From Guadua angustifolia (taxonomy: Eukaryota; Streptophyta; Magnoliopsida; Poales; Poaceae), in the NCBI GenBank assembly GCA_036346375.1, contig JAYEVE010000684.1, positions 124,001-188,000 of the forward strand: 64,000 bases of DNA, written 5' to 3'. This document shows, one piece after another, positions 32,818-43,936 of this stretch. The translations under genes were made by a program, and so were the position numbers. How positions within the stretch are numbered: the first letter of the stretch is position 1; every line of letters starts with the position of its first letter. The notes below the pieces were generated by a model. That model was not told the DNA's origin and ran no database searches. It worked only from the letters and a program-made list of their open reading frames with translations.

Positions 32818-33077
32818 AGACAGCCCAAATAACGCCGTCCCAAGTTAAAGACTGACTGAGGATCTAAACATAATTTTGACTTTTTCGGAGGAGCTTTTCG
32901 CGAAGACCATGACATGGCGCGATTGGCAGCTCGGCGATCCTCTCATAGTATAGTATACATTAGTTTAAACCCGGCAACACATCTAGTAAAAATCTCGTTT
33001 ACCATGAAAATTTTATGAAACCCACGTGTATAAGTTTTAAAAAATTCTCAAAAAATTTATAGGTAGGGAAGATAACC
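32818..33077. repeat. diverged half-copy of the 44.2-44.4 kb repeat pair
   Basis: GACATGGC-CGATTGGC (32905), then ACCCGGCAACACATCTAGTAA (32970) and AAATTCTCAAAA-ATTTAT match 44245-44400 in order. Only the left arm of the fold-back element at 44314-44705 is present here. Confidence 0.55.
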
Positions 33078-33785
33078 TTATTTGTTCTTGGGCTATGTGA
33101 ATATGTGATGATAGGCCATATTCAGCGACCCCGCAAAGTTGTTACTGTTCTTGGCAAGGAAGTCTGGAAGTGTTTGCTGGCCCACGCAATAGGTTGCAAT
33201 TATTTAATTATTTCTTTATTTTTAGAGGGGAGAAGGTTGCAATTTTGTTTTGGATAAGGAGTTGCTAAACATCTGGCTAGTGGCCAAGTGTACGCTTGTT
33301 CCAACCAGAGCTGATCAAAATAACATCTGGAGAAGAAAGGAGTTCGAACAGGGAAAGCTTGTGGCCTTCTCCTATGTGCATGTCCATTTGCCCCGCAGAT
33401 TTTTGGTATCATTAGGCGTATGATTCGGACTTCGTTTCTTCTCTTCTTCTTTTTCTTCTTTTTGGTTGAGTTGGCAACTATGCAACTCGACTGCTCCAGC
33501 ACAAAAACTAAAAGTGCAGATTGCTTCTGGAATTAGTATCAGGAATGCAGCATTCTACTGCCTAACTTTGGACCCACTATTACACTGGTAATTCTTCTCT
33601 TTCTTCTGTGTGTAATCTTTTTTTTATTCAGTTTCCATAAGAAAGAAAGGATTTGCAGATATCAAACACTCTATGTACATATCCAAGGGCAGAGCTGTTA
33701 GCCTAGAAGACGAGTTGAATTAGTACCGGTATTAAGTTTGCACCACCAAGCTTAACAAGGTGGTTCATCGCTAATTACATTACCA
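33078..33785. repeat. segmental-duplication unit, copy A upstream part
   Basis: Homologous to 51920-52660 (for example TATTTGTTCTTGGGCTA, AGTGTTTGCTGGCCC, GTGTGTAATC). Its last 220 bp or so are also repeated at 35815-36027. No protein is recognised; the short minus frame at 33200-33502 sits over a poly-AG stretch and is not conserved in the 52-kb copy. Confidence 0.7.
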
Positions 33786-34339
33786 TCTATCTAACGCCGC
33801 GAAGAATCCTGGCGCAGCTAGCCATAACACCTCACGTCTTATTTGCGAAAAAGCTTTTCAGAATTTTGAAATTGCGAACAGGTACAGCGGTTATTTTGCA
33901 AAAAAGACCCCTACTAAACCAAAATTACAGATAGATTCTTCTAATTACAGATAGGCCCTTCACCTGTTTTTTTCATGGATTTTTTCGGAAAGAGCCCCGT
34001 AGTTTCGTATATTCGCAGATGGATTCTCTAATTTTTTTTACATTCGGGGATAGTTCTTTCGCCATTTTTTTAGAATTTTTCCGGAAAGAGCCCCTAGTTC
34101 CGTATATTCATAGACGGGTCCTCCACCTTTTTTTCAATCGCGGATAGGTCCTCCCACTTTTCCACAACCGGTTTTTTTGCACAAAGAACCCCGTGGTTAC
34201 GTGCATTCGTCGATGGCTCCTAGCCAGCTGATTTTTACAAAAACACCACCGAGAAAACCAAAATTTCCTTTTTTGTAAAAAATGAACTCTAAGCAGATTT
34301 TTTTTCTCACGGCGTGGCATCGCACACAGTTCTACCTAG
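33786..34339 (+). mobile_element. 554-bp Helitron-like element, copy A
   Basis: It starts TCTATCTAACGCC after an A and ends CTAG (34336-34339) before a T, as expected for a Helitron in an AT target. A GC-rich GGCGTGGCATCGCAC hairpin-like stretch precedes the end. The interior consists of phrases of the type 'TTTTTGC(A/G)AAAAAG(A)CCCC' with 'GATAGGTCCT'. The duplicated copy is at 36028-36581, while the 52-kb copy of the flank lacks it. Non-coding. Confidence 0.6.
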
Positions 34340-34619
34340 TATTGCTGGTTATTGAACACGCCGGTGAAATTGGATATTTCTGTTCCTCCAAAATTACAGT
34401 AACATCGCTGCCATCCATACGGCCAGATTACAGAGCAAGTATCTGAATTTGCTTTATGTGGATCACCTGTTCAGTTATCTTGGGTCCAACACAAGACCTA
34501 CTGCTCCTGGTTAGGTGCTGCCCGATGGTGAAAGAAACGATTTAAATGTGCCTTGGCTCGAGTCAGGCGTGTTCGGACAGGGATCCGTACAGTGGCTACG
34601 GGACAACAACTTAAGCGGT
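34340..34619. repeat. segmental-duplication unit, flank of the DUF247 relic A
   Basis: GAAATTGGATATTTCT, CCATACGGCCAGATTACAG and TGGGTCCAACACAAGACC recur in the same order at 36610-36735. It looks like the 3' flank of the DUF247 relic on the minus strand. No protein. Confidence 0.6.
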
Positions 34620-35118
34620 TCTCATAGCACTAGACCGTATCGTGTGCACGGACGGTCTGGATCTGCAAAATATTTGATAAGCAGTGTTTTACTATAGTAT
34701 CATGAACAAGGTGATATGCATGATGCTCGATGCCCTCGCCACGCAGCTCTCGCACGCCATCGTTTCGCTGCATGAGCTGCGCCAAGACGGCGAGGTACGA
34801 GTTGACGGGGTGGCCGAATTTCCCTGCTCGAACGACGCCATGTTGACAAGCCAGCAAGCGCTGACTTCTTCCAGAGGCAGTGGCGCTAGGGATAGCATGC
34901 CAAACAGGGGGCCTCAGGACTTTGATCTCGGAGAACTGCGTCGTCCCGCTGGATGTCAGCTTGACGCCAATCTCCGCGACTACACTCTTTTTTTTTTAAC
35001 AACATGTGGAGGAGCTCGAGCGTACTTGATAGCAATGGATGAGGCCAAGATGTGGAGGCTCAAAATCTTTGTCGATATTGACTTCATCTATTTCAAGACG
35101 CCATCTGACATGGAAACC
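34620..35118 (-). pseudogene. DUF247 pseudogene fragment, copy A
   Basis: Minus-strand pieces match the middle and C-terminal half of the intact DUF247 protein at 47061-48437: VNIDKDFEPPH-LGLIHCYQVRS, IGVKLTSSGTTQF (broken), LSLAPLPLEEVSACWLVNM, PVNSYLAVLAQLMQRNDGVREL and KHCLSN. Frameshifts separate them. The C-terminal membrane helix is missing. At 35119 the gene is cut by a copia LTR. The opposite-strand open frame at 34684-35151 is a shadow. Confidence 0.85.
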
Positions 35119-35309
35119 TGTGATAAAGGAGGTAATCTCCCGTATATTTGATTGATTGCGCAGGTTACAAATGTAAAGGCCAATGCCATGCAAACCTTCC
35201 GTATCTAGTATTCTAGTTTATGGAAACAGATAACTAGAGAAGGGAAGGAGATAATTAAGCACGGCAGGAAATACGAGATATGTGTATACATATATATGGC
35301 TGCTTAACA
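35119..35309 (-). repeat. copia LTR, copy A
   Basis: A minus-strand LTR of 191 bp begins TGTTAAGCAGCC at 35309 and ends TTTATCACA at 35119. A short purine tract lies outside 35309, and RNase H codons follow at higher coordinates, so this is the 3' LTR of a minus-strand copia. It joins directly to DUF247 codons, showing insertion into that gene. Confidence 0.8.
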
Positions 35310-35808
35310 CGCTCCCACAGTTGGAACGTCGGTGGCAAGAACGTTTAGACAGGACCAAAACTCGATGAAGACGGAGGTGGGCACTCCCTTGGTGAAGATG
35401 TTTATGTATTGCTACGTCGTTGGCACATGAAGAATGCACGTTCACGGATAAAGTGTAAGTCGATCTCGACGTGCTTCGTGTGCTGATGCTGCACATGGTT
35501 CATTGAGAGGTAGATGGCGCTGACGTTATCACGGTAGACGAGAGTGGCTCACCGAAGCGGACTGTAAAGCTCCTGAAGAAGTTGGCATAGCTAGCATGCC
35601 TCGGCGATGGCATTGGCTACCGCCCTGTACTCGGCCTCGGCACTAGAGTGAGAAACTGTGTGCTGTCGCTTCAAGGACCATGAAATAAAACTATCACTGA
35701 GGAATACAACATAGCCCGTTGCGGACTTGTGCGTGTCTGGACAGCCAGCCTAGTTGGTGTCGGAATAAATGATGAGGTCTGCCAGTGCAGTACGGTGAAG
35801 CAGGAGTA
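35310..35808 (-). pseudogene. copia RNase H fragment, copy A
   Basis: Minus-strand phrases include YSDTNWAGCPDT, KSATGYVVFLSD, ISWSLKRQHTVS, SSAEAEYRAVANAIAEAC and an HIDIHFVRE-like end (shifted). These are copia RNase H signatures. The fragment stops at about 35808, where the tandem duplication junction places it next to copy B of the flanking unit. The longer version is at 37674-40447. Confidence 0.85.
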
Positions 35809-36027
35809 CGGAATACTATTACACTGGCATTTCTTTTCTCTTTCTTCTGTGTGTAATCTTTTTTTTATTTGGTTTCCATAAGAAAGAAAGGATTTGCAGA
35901 TATCAAACACTCTTATGTACATATCCAAGGGCAGAGCTGTTAGCCTAGAAGACGAGTTGAATTAGTATCGGTATTAAGTTTGAACCACCAAGCTTAACAA
36001 GGTGGTTCATCGCTAATTATATTATTA
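35809..36027. repeat. segmental-duplication unit, copy B upstream part
   Basis: From ACTATTACACTGG onward the sequence repeats 33565-33785 with few changes (GTGTGTAATCTTTTTTTTAT, AGACGAGTTGAATTAGTA). The left boundary is the tandem-duplication junction with the copia fragment. Confidence 0.8.
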
Positions 36028-36581
36028 TCTATCTAACGCTGCAAAGAATCCTCGCGCAGCTAGCCATGCCACCTCACGTTTTATTTGCGAAAAAGCCCTC
36101 CGGGAACTCTAAAATCACGAGCAGATCCTTTCACCGGTTATTTTGCAAAAAAGACCCCCAGTAAATCGAAATTATAGATAGATCCTTCTAATTACAGATA
36201 GGCCCTTCGCCCTTTTTTTCATGGGTTTCCTCAGAAAGGGCCCCGTAGTTTCATATATTTGTAGACAGGTCCTCTACTGTTTTTACATTCGCGGATATAT
36301 CCTTCACCATTTTTTTACAATTTTTCCAGAAAGAGCCCCTAGTTCCGTATATTTACAGACGGGTCCTCCACCTTTTTTTCAATCGTGGATAGGTCCTCCC
36401 ACTCCCCCAACCGGTTTTTTTTTCACAAAGAACACCGTGGTTACGTCCAATCGCCGATAGCTCCTAGCTAGCCGATTTTTACAAAAACACCAAAGAGAAA
36501 ACCAAAATTTCCTTTTTTATAAAAAAATAACTCAACGTAGATTTTTTCGCACTGCGTGGTATCGCACACAGTTCTACCTAG
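36028..36581 (+). mobile_element. 554-bp Helitron-like element, copy B
   Basis: The same TCTATCTAACGC start and CTAG|T end (36578-36581) as copy A, at the same place in the duplicated unit and of equal length. It was copied as part of the duplication, not inserted anew. Confidence 0.6.
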
Positions 36582-36899
36582 TATTGCTGGTTATCGAACA
36601 CGCCGGTGAAATTGGATATTTCTTTTCCTCCAAAATTACAGTAAGATCGCTGCCATCCATACGGCCAGATTACAGGGCAAGTATCTGAATTTGGTTTATG
36701 TGGATCACCTGGTCAGTTATCTTGGGTCCAACACAAGACCTACTGCTCCTGGTAAGGTGCTGCCCAATGCTGAAAGAAACGATTTAAATGTGCCTTGGCT
36801 CGAGTCCAAGTCATGGCGTGCTCAGACAGGGATCCCTGTAGACTGTAGTGGCTACGGGGATTGTAACTTAAGCAGTCCTTATAGCTTGAACCATCAAAT
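36582..36899. repeat. segmental-duplication unit, flank of the DUF247 relic B
   Basis: Collinear with 34340-34619, with small indels. No protein. Confidence 0.6.
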
Positions 36900-37393
36900 C
36901 GAGTGCACGGACGGTTTAGATCTACAAAAAATTTGATAAACAGTGTTTTACTACAGTATCATAAACAAGGTGCACGATGCCCTTGCCACGCAGTTCGCGC
37001 ACGCCATCGTTTCGCTGCAAGTGCTGCGCCAAGACGGCGAGGTACTGGTTGACGGGGTAGTCGAATTTCCCTGCTCGAACGCCGCCATGTTGACAAGCCA
37101 GCAAGCGCTGACGTCTTCCAGAGGCAGTGGCGCTAGGGATAGCGTGCCGAACAGGGGGCGCCCCTCATGACTTTGTCGGAGAACTGCGTCGTCCCGCTGG
37201 ATGTCTACTTGACGCCAATCTCCGCGAGTACACTCCTTTTTTTTTAAAACAACTTGTGGAGGAGCCTTGATTTTTTCTCGACAAAGCTCGAGCGTACTTG
37301 ATAACAATGGATGAGGCCAAGGAGATGTGGAGGCTTAAAATTTTTGTCGATATTGACTTCATCTATTTCAAGACGCCATCTGACATGGAAACC
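36900..37393 (-). pseudogene. DUF247 pseudogene fragment, copy B
   Basis: It contains the same DUF247 section as copy A, cut at the same codon by the copia LTR. Phrases are VNIDKNFKPPHLLGLIHCYQVRSSFVEK, LSLAPLPLEDVSACWLVNMAAFEQGN, PVNQYLAVLAQHLQRNDGVREL, GIVHLVYDTVVKHCLSN. It keeps the Leu codon in PPHLLGL that copy A lost by a 3-bp deletion. Frameshifts occur around 37140 and 37230. It is non-functional. Confidence 0.85.
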
Positions 37394-37673
37394 TGTGATA
37401 AAGGAGGTAATCTCCCATATATTTGATTGGTTGCACAGGTTAAAAATATAATGGCCAATGCCATGCAAACCTTCCGTATCTAGTATTCTAGTTTATGGAA
37501 ACAGATAACTAGAGAAGGGAAGGAGATAAAGCACGGCAAGAAACACGAGATACGTAGCCAATGCCATGCAAACCTTCCGTATCTAGTTTATGGAAACAGA
37601 TAACCAGAGAAGGCAAGGAGATAAGCACGGCAGGAAATACGAGATATGTGTATACATATATGGGTGCTTAACA
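37394..37673 (-). repeat. copia 3' LTR, copy B, with internal tandem duplication
   Basis: TGTTAAGCACCC starts at 37673 (minus) and TTTATCACA ends at 37394. It is 280 bp against 191 bp in copy A because an internal block (CCAATGCCATGCAAACC...) is present twice, at about 37452 and 37560. The purine tract GGGAGCG (plus 37674-37680, read CGCTCCC) borders it. Confidence 0.8.
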
Positions 37674-40447
37674 CGCTCCCGCAGTTGAACGTCGGTGGCA
37701 AGGATGTTTAGACGGGACCAAAACTCGGTGAAGACGGAGGTGGGCAGTCTCTCTTGGTGAAGATGTCTGCGTATTGCGACATCGTTGGAACATGAAAAAC
37801 ACACACGGCACCAAGTGCAACACATTCACGAACAAAGTGTAAGTCGATCTCGACGTACTTCGTGCGCTGATGCTGCACATGATTCATTGAGGCGTGAAGC
37901 GGCGCCGCGTTATCGCGATGAAGCGGCGGCGTTATCGCGATGAGCGAGTGGCTCACCGAAGCGAACTGTGAAGCTCCTGAAGAAGATGGTGCAGCCAGCA
38001 TGCCTTGGCGATGGCATTGGCTACTGCCCTATATACTCGGCCTCAGCACTAGAGCGAGAGACTGTGTGCTGTCGCTTCGAAGACCATGAAATGAGAACAT
38101 CACTGAGGAATACAGCATAGCCCGTTGCGGACTTGCGCGTGTCTGGACAGCCAGCCCAGTTGGTGTCGGAATAAACAATGAGGTCTGTCGGTGGAGTACG
38201 GTGAAGCAGGAGACCATGGTCAATGGAGCCCTGAAGATACTGGAGGATGTGTTTCACTGCAGTGAGGTGAGGCTCATGGGGATTATGCATACGAAGGCAG
38301 ACCTGCTGCACGGCGTAGGCAATATCCGGGCTGGTGAAGGTGAGATACTACAGGTTGCCAGCCACGCTGCGGTATTGAGTCAGATCGCTGACAGGTTCAC
38401 CAACCGTATGAAACTTTTGACTGCGTGTCAATAGGGGTATTGTAGGGCTATCATTCCAGCACGTTCCAAAATGTCCAGGATATAATGGCGTTGAGATAGA
38501 AATAGCCCATCTGCACAATGACTAACTGACACACTAAGAAAATGATGAAGTCGACCAAGGTCTTTCATAGAGAATTCCCGCAGAAGTGAGGAAATATATC
38601 CAACAGAGAAGGGTGTCCGAGGAGGTAGTTAGGACAATGTCATCTACGTAGAGTAGCAAATAGACGGTGTCATTGCCACAGTGGTAGACAAAAAGTGAGG
38701 TGTCGGACTTAGTCTCCATAAAGCCAATGGACATTAAATGGGAAGTAAAACAACTGTACCACGCCCGGGGTGCCTGCTTCAGGCCATATAATGACTTGTT
38801 CAGTAGACAGACAGAGTCCGTACAGGAAGGATCGATGAAGCCAGTCGATTGAGAGCAATAAATTGTTTTATGGAGAGGGTACCATGGAGGAAAGTATTGT
38901 TCACATCAAGCTGGTGAATGGGCCAATTTCTAGATAGTGCGAAGGTGAGGACCGTGCGAATGGTGGTAAGTTTGATAATAGGACTGAAGGTCTTATCAAA
39001 ATCAACACCGGGACATTGGGTGAAACTACGAAGAACCCATCGGGCCTTGTATCTATCAAGCATGCCATCAGACTTTGAACTTGTGATGAAAAATCCACTT
39101 GCTAGTAACAATATTAGCACCAGGCGGTCGAGGGATGAGGTCCCAAGTGTGATTGTCCTGAAGTGCAGCAAATTCCTCCTCCATGGCAGCACGCCAATTG
39201 GGATCAGCGAGGGCAGCTTGGCACATCTTCGGAATAGGAGACAATGCATTGACCTGAAGGTTCATGGGTTGTCGTGGCTGGCGATATCCATGTTTGCCAC
39301 AAGTAGCCATGTTGTGAGAGTTGATCACCGGTGGAATTAGAACGGTGGAGGCCGGCAGAGAACTGTTGGGTGACACAGCAACTGGAGCAAAGACCTCTAT
39401 AGGAGAGGCCGACAGCTCCGGTAGCCACTCGGTAGAGGTGACAGGACGTGCGACAGGCCCTGGTAGCTTCGTAGTAGGACCTGGCAGCCCCTCAACAAGA
39501 GCAAGCACGGTGTAGGGGGCACACCAAGCCTAGGCGTGCCAGCCCCAGCAAGGATGACGATAGCGGCTAATGTCGTGGCCGTAGTCGGGAGGCGACGTCG
39601 CCTGATGACGCAACAGCACCAGGTGGAGTTGTAGTACTTGTTACTACATGGGAACCAACAACATGTGGTCCGATGGGTAGAGGGGGAGAACCGAGCTCTG
39701 TCAAGAAATCAAGATCAAAAGGAGAGGGAGGTGTCGTTACTTCGACAAAGGGAAAAGCGGATTCATCAAATGTGACATGATGAGAGATGATGATTTTTAT
39801 TAGAGGATAGGTCAAGACATAGGTAACCCTTATGTTCAGAGGGGTAGCCGAGGAAGACACATATGGTGGAGCGAGGAGAGAGTTTGTTTTGGGTGGTGGC
39901 AGAAAGGTTGGAGTAGCACTTGCAACCGAAAACACAAAGATGAGAGTAAGAGGGATGGGCACCATGGAGGGCAAAAAAAAAGGTGTAGAGAAATGGAGTA
40001 TTTTGCTGGAGTGGCAATTTAGAAGATATGTGGTGGCATGGAGAGCCTCAACCTAATAGGAGGGGGAGACTGGCTTGAAACATGAGAGATTGCATGATGT
40101 TGTTAGTATAACGAATAATACGTTCGGCTTTACCATTTTGTTGCAAAGTATGAGGATACGACATGTGGAGTGCAACGCCGTGTGTAAAAAAGAATATGCA
40201 GGTGGTGGCGTTGTCGAACTCGCGACCATTATCACACTAGATGCTTTTGATGGTGGAGCTGAACTGGGTAGCAACATAAGAGAAAAAAATGAGAGATAGC
40301 GGTAAAAGTATTGGACTTAAGGCGAAGAGGAAAAGTCCAAACAAAATGTGAGCAGTCATCAAGAATAACAAGATAGTACTTATAACCGGACACACTGTCG
40401 ATAGGGAATGTCCAAATATCACAACGAACTAAATCAAAATTCTTGAG
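37674..40447 (-). pseudogene. copia pol, minus strand, truncated at its 5' side
   Basis: Reading right to left: integrase core (ALKNFDLVRCDIWTFPIDSV, GYKYYLVILDDCSHFVWTF, CDNGREFDN, QQNGKAERIIRYTNN), then a proline-rich linker. Next comes RT from about 39200 (NWRAAMEEEFAALQ, SKWIFHHKFK, FDKTFSPIIKLTTIRT, WPIHQLDVNNTFLHGTL) with the catalytic LLLYVDDIVLTTSS near 38640. RNase H (38311-38000) has HILQYLQGSIDHGL, YSDTNWAGCPDT and RSSAEAEY. Stops and frameshifts are frequent. Gag, protease and the 5' LTR are missing: at about 40447 the sequence switches abruptly to a Tekay-like LTR. Confidence 0.9.
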
Positions 40448-42536
40448 AGCCCTAGGATTGGAATTTATTTTATCATTTTATGGTTCATGGTATATAGTTT
40501 TTATTTAAAGTCCATAATAGGGTCATTAAAAGATTTTAATTCCTAAAATTCATCTGTAGTTCAAAAATTAAATGTTTTTGTATATTTAGAATCTTCCTAT
40601 TTTTATATGAATATAGAAATTTATTTCACTGGTTTTGGATTAAAGATGCACGAGATATCAGAGTTTAATCATTAATCGGTTTTGGAAATCAACAACAAAA
40701 ATGAAAATGTGCTTTCTAGCTTGGGAGGCGCCTTTACCGGTTGAACTGAGTCTCTGCGCCACTGACAAAGGGGCCCGTGTAGCAGTGACTCAATAACAGT
40801 GCAGCGGCTAGGGCACTCCGGCGAAGGTGTTCCGGCGATGCTCCGAAGAAGTCGAGGACACCAGGAGGATCATCTCGGCGAGGCGCATATGGTAATGGAA
40901 GCCATTCGATTAGGAGCGAAGCGAAGAGGCGCCCGAAACTCGGCCAGCGATCATGGCGCGGCTAGCGGAAAGGATGAACTAGCTTGAAAGAGCTCGAATG
41001 GGTAGCCAATTAAGCACCACAAGATACCAGAGACTCCATTTTTGTGGTTAGTTTGGCCGGAGGAGCTTCGGTTTGTCTTCTTTCTTGGCCAAGCCTTGAA
41101 GAAGAGGAAGCGATGGCGGCGGCTTGATTTTGCATGCGAGAAGATGGAAATTTTTGGGGACTTTTGATTGTTAGAGTATCGATATCTTTGTTTTAGAGGA
41201 ATTTGGGATTGGTTGAGGATTTATCAAGATCTCTGGTTTTTAATTCAAAGTCGGGAGCTCCTGTTAATGGTGGACACGCAAGGAATTGAGGGCTTCTTTG
41301 GTGAAGAGAAAGAGGAAGAGATGAGGAGATGATTGTGTAGCTTCAAGCGGTCCTTTGGGCGTTATTTATAGGCGAGGAGGAGCGAACTTCGGCCTCGAGA
41401 TGAGCTTGTTCTGGTTGATCACTCGGAGACAAGACCTTGTTGCACAAAAGGAGGTATGGGTGGTGAAGCTTGGCGAGTGCGTCATGGTGAGGCGGTGATG
41501 CATTCATTAGCGATGAGACCACACGACGAGGCGGTCTCTGAATTGAATTGAGCTCGGGCGAATTCACTGCATCGGAAGAGTTCAGTTCGGTCAGAAGAAC
41601 AAGGAGGAAGAAAGGTCTGACGAGCGGGACCAGGACCCACCAGGTAGTGGCTGAACTAATTTTTCCATTGCGCTAGGGAACGGTGTTAACACGGAGACGG
41701 GCCCACCGGTCAGTGAGGTGAGTTAGTCAAAGGGAGTAGGTTCTACCGGACAGCTCTGGTTATCGCATTAAAAACGGCTGTCAATCACCAACCAAAATTT
41801 TCAAGCATTTTTGACTAAGGTCTCGGTTAATTTACTACCTCCAGTAAAAGCTTTGGGTCAAAAAGTTCTACAGAGAATTAATTAAAATTCTGACATTACT
41901 ATCTGCTCAAAAATTTATTTTCGTATTTTGATTTATTTAAGGGTGTGAATTATATTATTTTTTTACAAATTTTTATATGGATTATATTTAAGCTAAATAT
42001 TCTCTAAAAAATTTCGAATTAATATCTTTCGAAATTATTTAATTAAAATTCTGACACTCCATTATTTAGAATTTCCTTGTTTCCATTTTTGAATTTTTAT
42101 CAGCCTTATATAATAGGATAAATTTCTGAGATTTTTTACTGGGAGTAGGTAATGCATTGAGGTTACTAAGGTAATTTTATCAGGTTGAGATAAAGTCTAC
42201 AGATTTTACATTAGATCTGACCAGTTACTATTTTTAGTCAAAGCAATTGTCTTTTCAATAATTAAGTTTCATTATTGTTCATAAAAATTTATTTGTGGCA
42301 AAAATGATTTTCCTACAGTCCTAGGGTTTAGGTTGTAATTTTTCTAGATTTTTTACTTTTACCATTTCACCTTTTTCCATTTCCTATTCTCTCTTCTCTT
42401 TTATTTGATTATTCTCACAACACAAAAATCCAAATAAATCCAAATAAAAATCAATAATGCCGAGAAAACTCAGAAATAATAATATTCAAATTCAAAATAT
42501 CTATTTTTATTTTACTAGAATTTTTGGGATGTTACA
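40448..42536 (-). mobile_element. truncated Tekay-like LTR, second copy
   Basis: From GGAATTTATTTTATCATTTT onward the segment is collinear with 23680-25954 of the solo LTR: shared GTTTTTGTATATTTAGAAT, GTTTTGGAT(TA)AA, GGCGCCTTTACC-type and CAGCGG-TAGGGCA phrases. It ends TTTTTGGGATGTTACA at 42536. The other LTR end is missing. On the minus strand a TATA box CTATAAATA (plus 41363-41371) precedes a GC-poor leader, placing the promoter on the minus strand. No coding content. Confidence 0.8.
41363..41371 (-). promoter_or_regulatory. LTR TATA box
   Basis: CTATAAATA on the minus strand, in a GC-rich context, at the position expected for the LTR promoter. Confidence 0.5.
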
Positions 42537-43433
42537 ACGAGATCAGGAAGGTCGCTCATTATCTCCGCTCAACGGATAAACTTAACACATCTGCAGGAGA
42601 GGAAAGAAATGGTGGAGTTATATAGATTCTGCAATCGAGAAGATATCTATGGAATCCAGATTAAGAAATCGTCAAATAAGGAAGGTATCAAAAGGGAAAG
42701 ATGTGAGAAGAGACCTAACTCTATAAATCGGAACCCTGCTTTTTTCGGAAAGGAATCAATCAATCCAATCTGAAAAGCACCGGGAGCAATGCCGCCGATT
42801 CGAATGCCAGATCAATGGGAGAAAGGAAAGCCATAAATGAGTCATGTATATTCATTTACCTCCCGCGATGTGATGATCCAATCCAATCTACCGGGGGGGT
42901 GGCCACTGCCCGCTTCCCACTCAACTACGCGGGTGCGCACAAGTGTTAGGGTGAGGGTAGAGAACGGATGTACCACCATCAATTCCTAATTAGAATTAGT
43001 AAAGAAGAGATAGAGATAACAAACTTTTCTAGTTGCGTTATATATAGCCTTGCGCATGCTGCTGGCATGCCAGAATCAAGATCATATGTGATTAGATAAA
43101 AAGAAAAAGATGATTTTATCTACACATGCAAGTAAATATTTAATAGAAAGGATGCATATGGCAACTCAAAGGCCCATGATAACTCAGAAGCTGTATGCGT
43201 GCAATATATGAAAACAGAATTGGCGTACAGTATTTGGAAATAGAATCAGTTGATTGAGACAAGAGTTTGATATGTCGCAAATCACGCATACATGCATATC
43301 TAACCGAATTAAAACTTTCTCCGTTCGCCAATGTATAGAATATCGAGACAATGATGGTTTTATGGTTATGCCGAGGGAGATAACGAACCACTGTCACTAA
43401 CTCGTAATTAGAAATAGCAGAGATAAGATATAC
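42537..43433. other. no gene recognised
   Basis: Mixed-composition sequence with a repeated AATCAATCAATCCAATC/GATCCAATCCAATC phrase (42765, 42870) and a poly-G stretch at 42892. Short frames have no recognisable domain. It may be host intergenic DNA on the far side of the truncated LTR. Confidence 0.4.
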
Positions 43434-43599
43434 CGCTAGTTAGACTTCTTAGACTTCACATTTAAGGACATTTCTAGGTTGTTACGTAATCTCTCCGTTT
43501 AGAAATATAAGACTTATTTTAACTTTACATATAAGACTTATAAGACTTTCAACTTTCCCTTTCTTCTTCCCTACTCATTTCCCCTAACTCTCTTCATTT
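43434..43599. repeat. start of the duplicated segment shared with 49579 onward
   Basis: GCTAGTTAGACTTC followed by ATTTAAGGACAT and a TTTCTTCTTCCCTACTCA phrase occurs at both places. Non-coding. Confidence 0.6.
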
Positions 43600-43890
43600 T
43601 TAACACAAAATTTAAAATTATAACTTAAATTTTAAATAGAAAATTTCAACTCAGAAAAAATTCAATAAAAAATTTTAAATGAGAAAGCTTCAACCTGAAA
43701 AATTTTAAATTAGAAAATTTCAACTTGAAACAAATTTCAGATTAGAAAGTTTCAACTCAAAACAAAATTCAGATTAGAAAGTTTCAACTCGAAAGGAATT
43801 TCAAATTAGAAAGTTCCAAATCAAAAAGTTCTAGCTTGAAATGCTATAAATTGAAAATTTTCAAAGCAAAAAGTTTTTAACTCCTATAAA
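43600..43890. repeat. minisatellite, 32-bp period
   Basis: Units of the form AGATTAGAAAGTTTCAACTC plus A/G-rich 12 bases repeat at 32-bp spacing (clearest at 43700-43820). The paralogous array is at 49735-50130. Confidence 0.75.
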
Positions 43891-43936
43891 ATATGGTTAA
43901 TCAAACATGGTGCAAGTTGCTCTAGTATTATATAAA

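Noticed and set aside
34684..35151. 155-codon plus-strand open frame
   Set aside because: It is the antisense shadow of DUF247 pseudogene copy A; the minus strand carries the recognisable protein blocks.
43600..43890. CRISPR-like regular repeat
   Set aside because: A 32-bp unit without unique spacers, in plant nuclear DNA, is an ordinary minisatellite.
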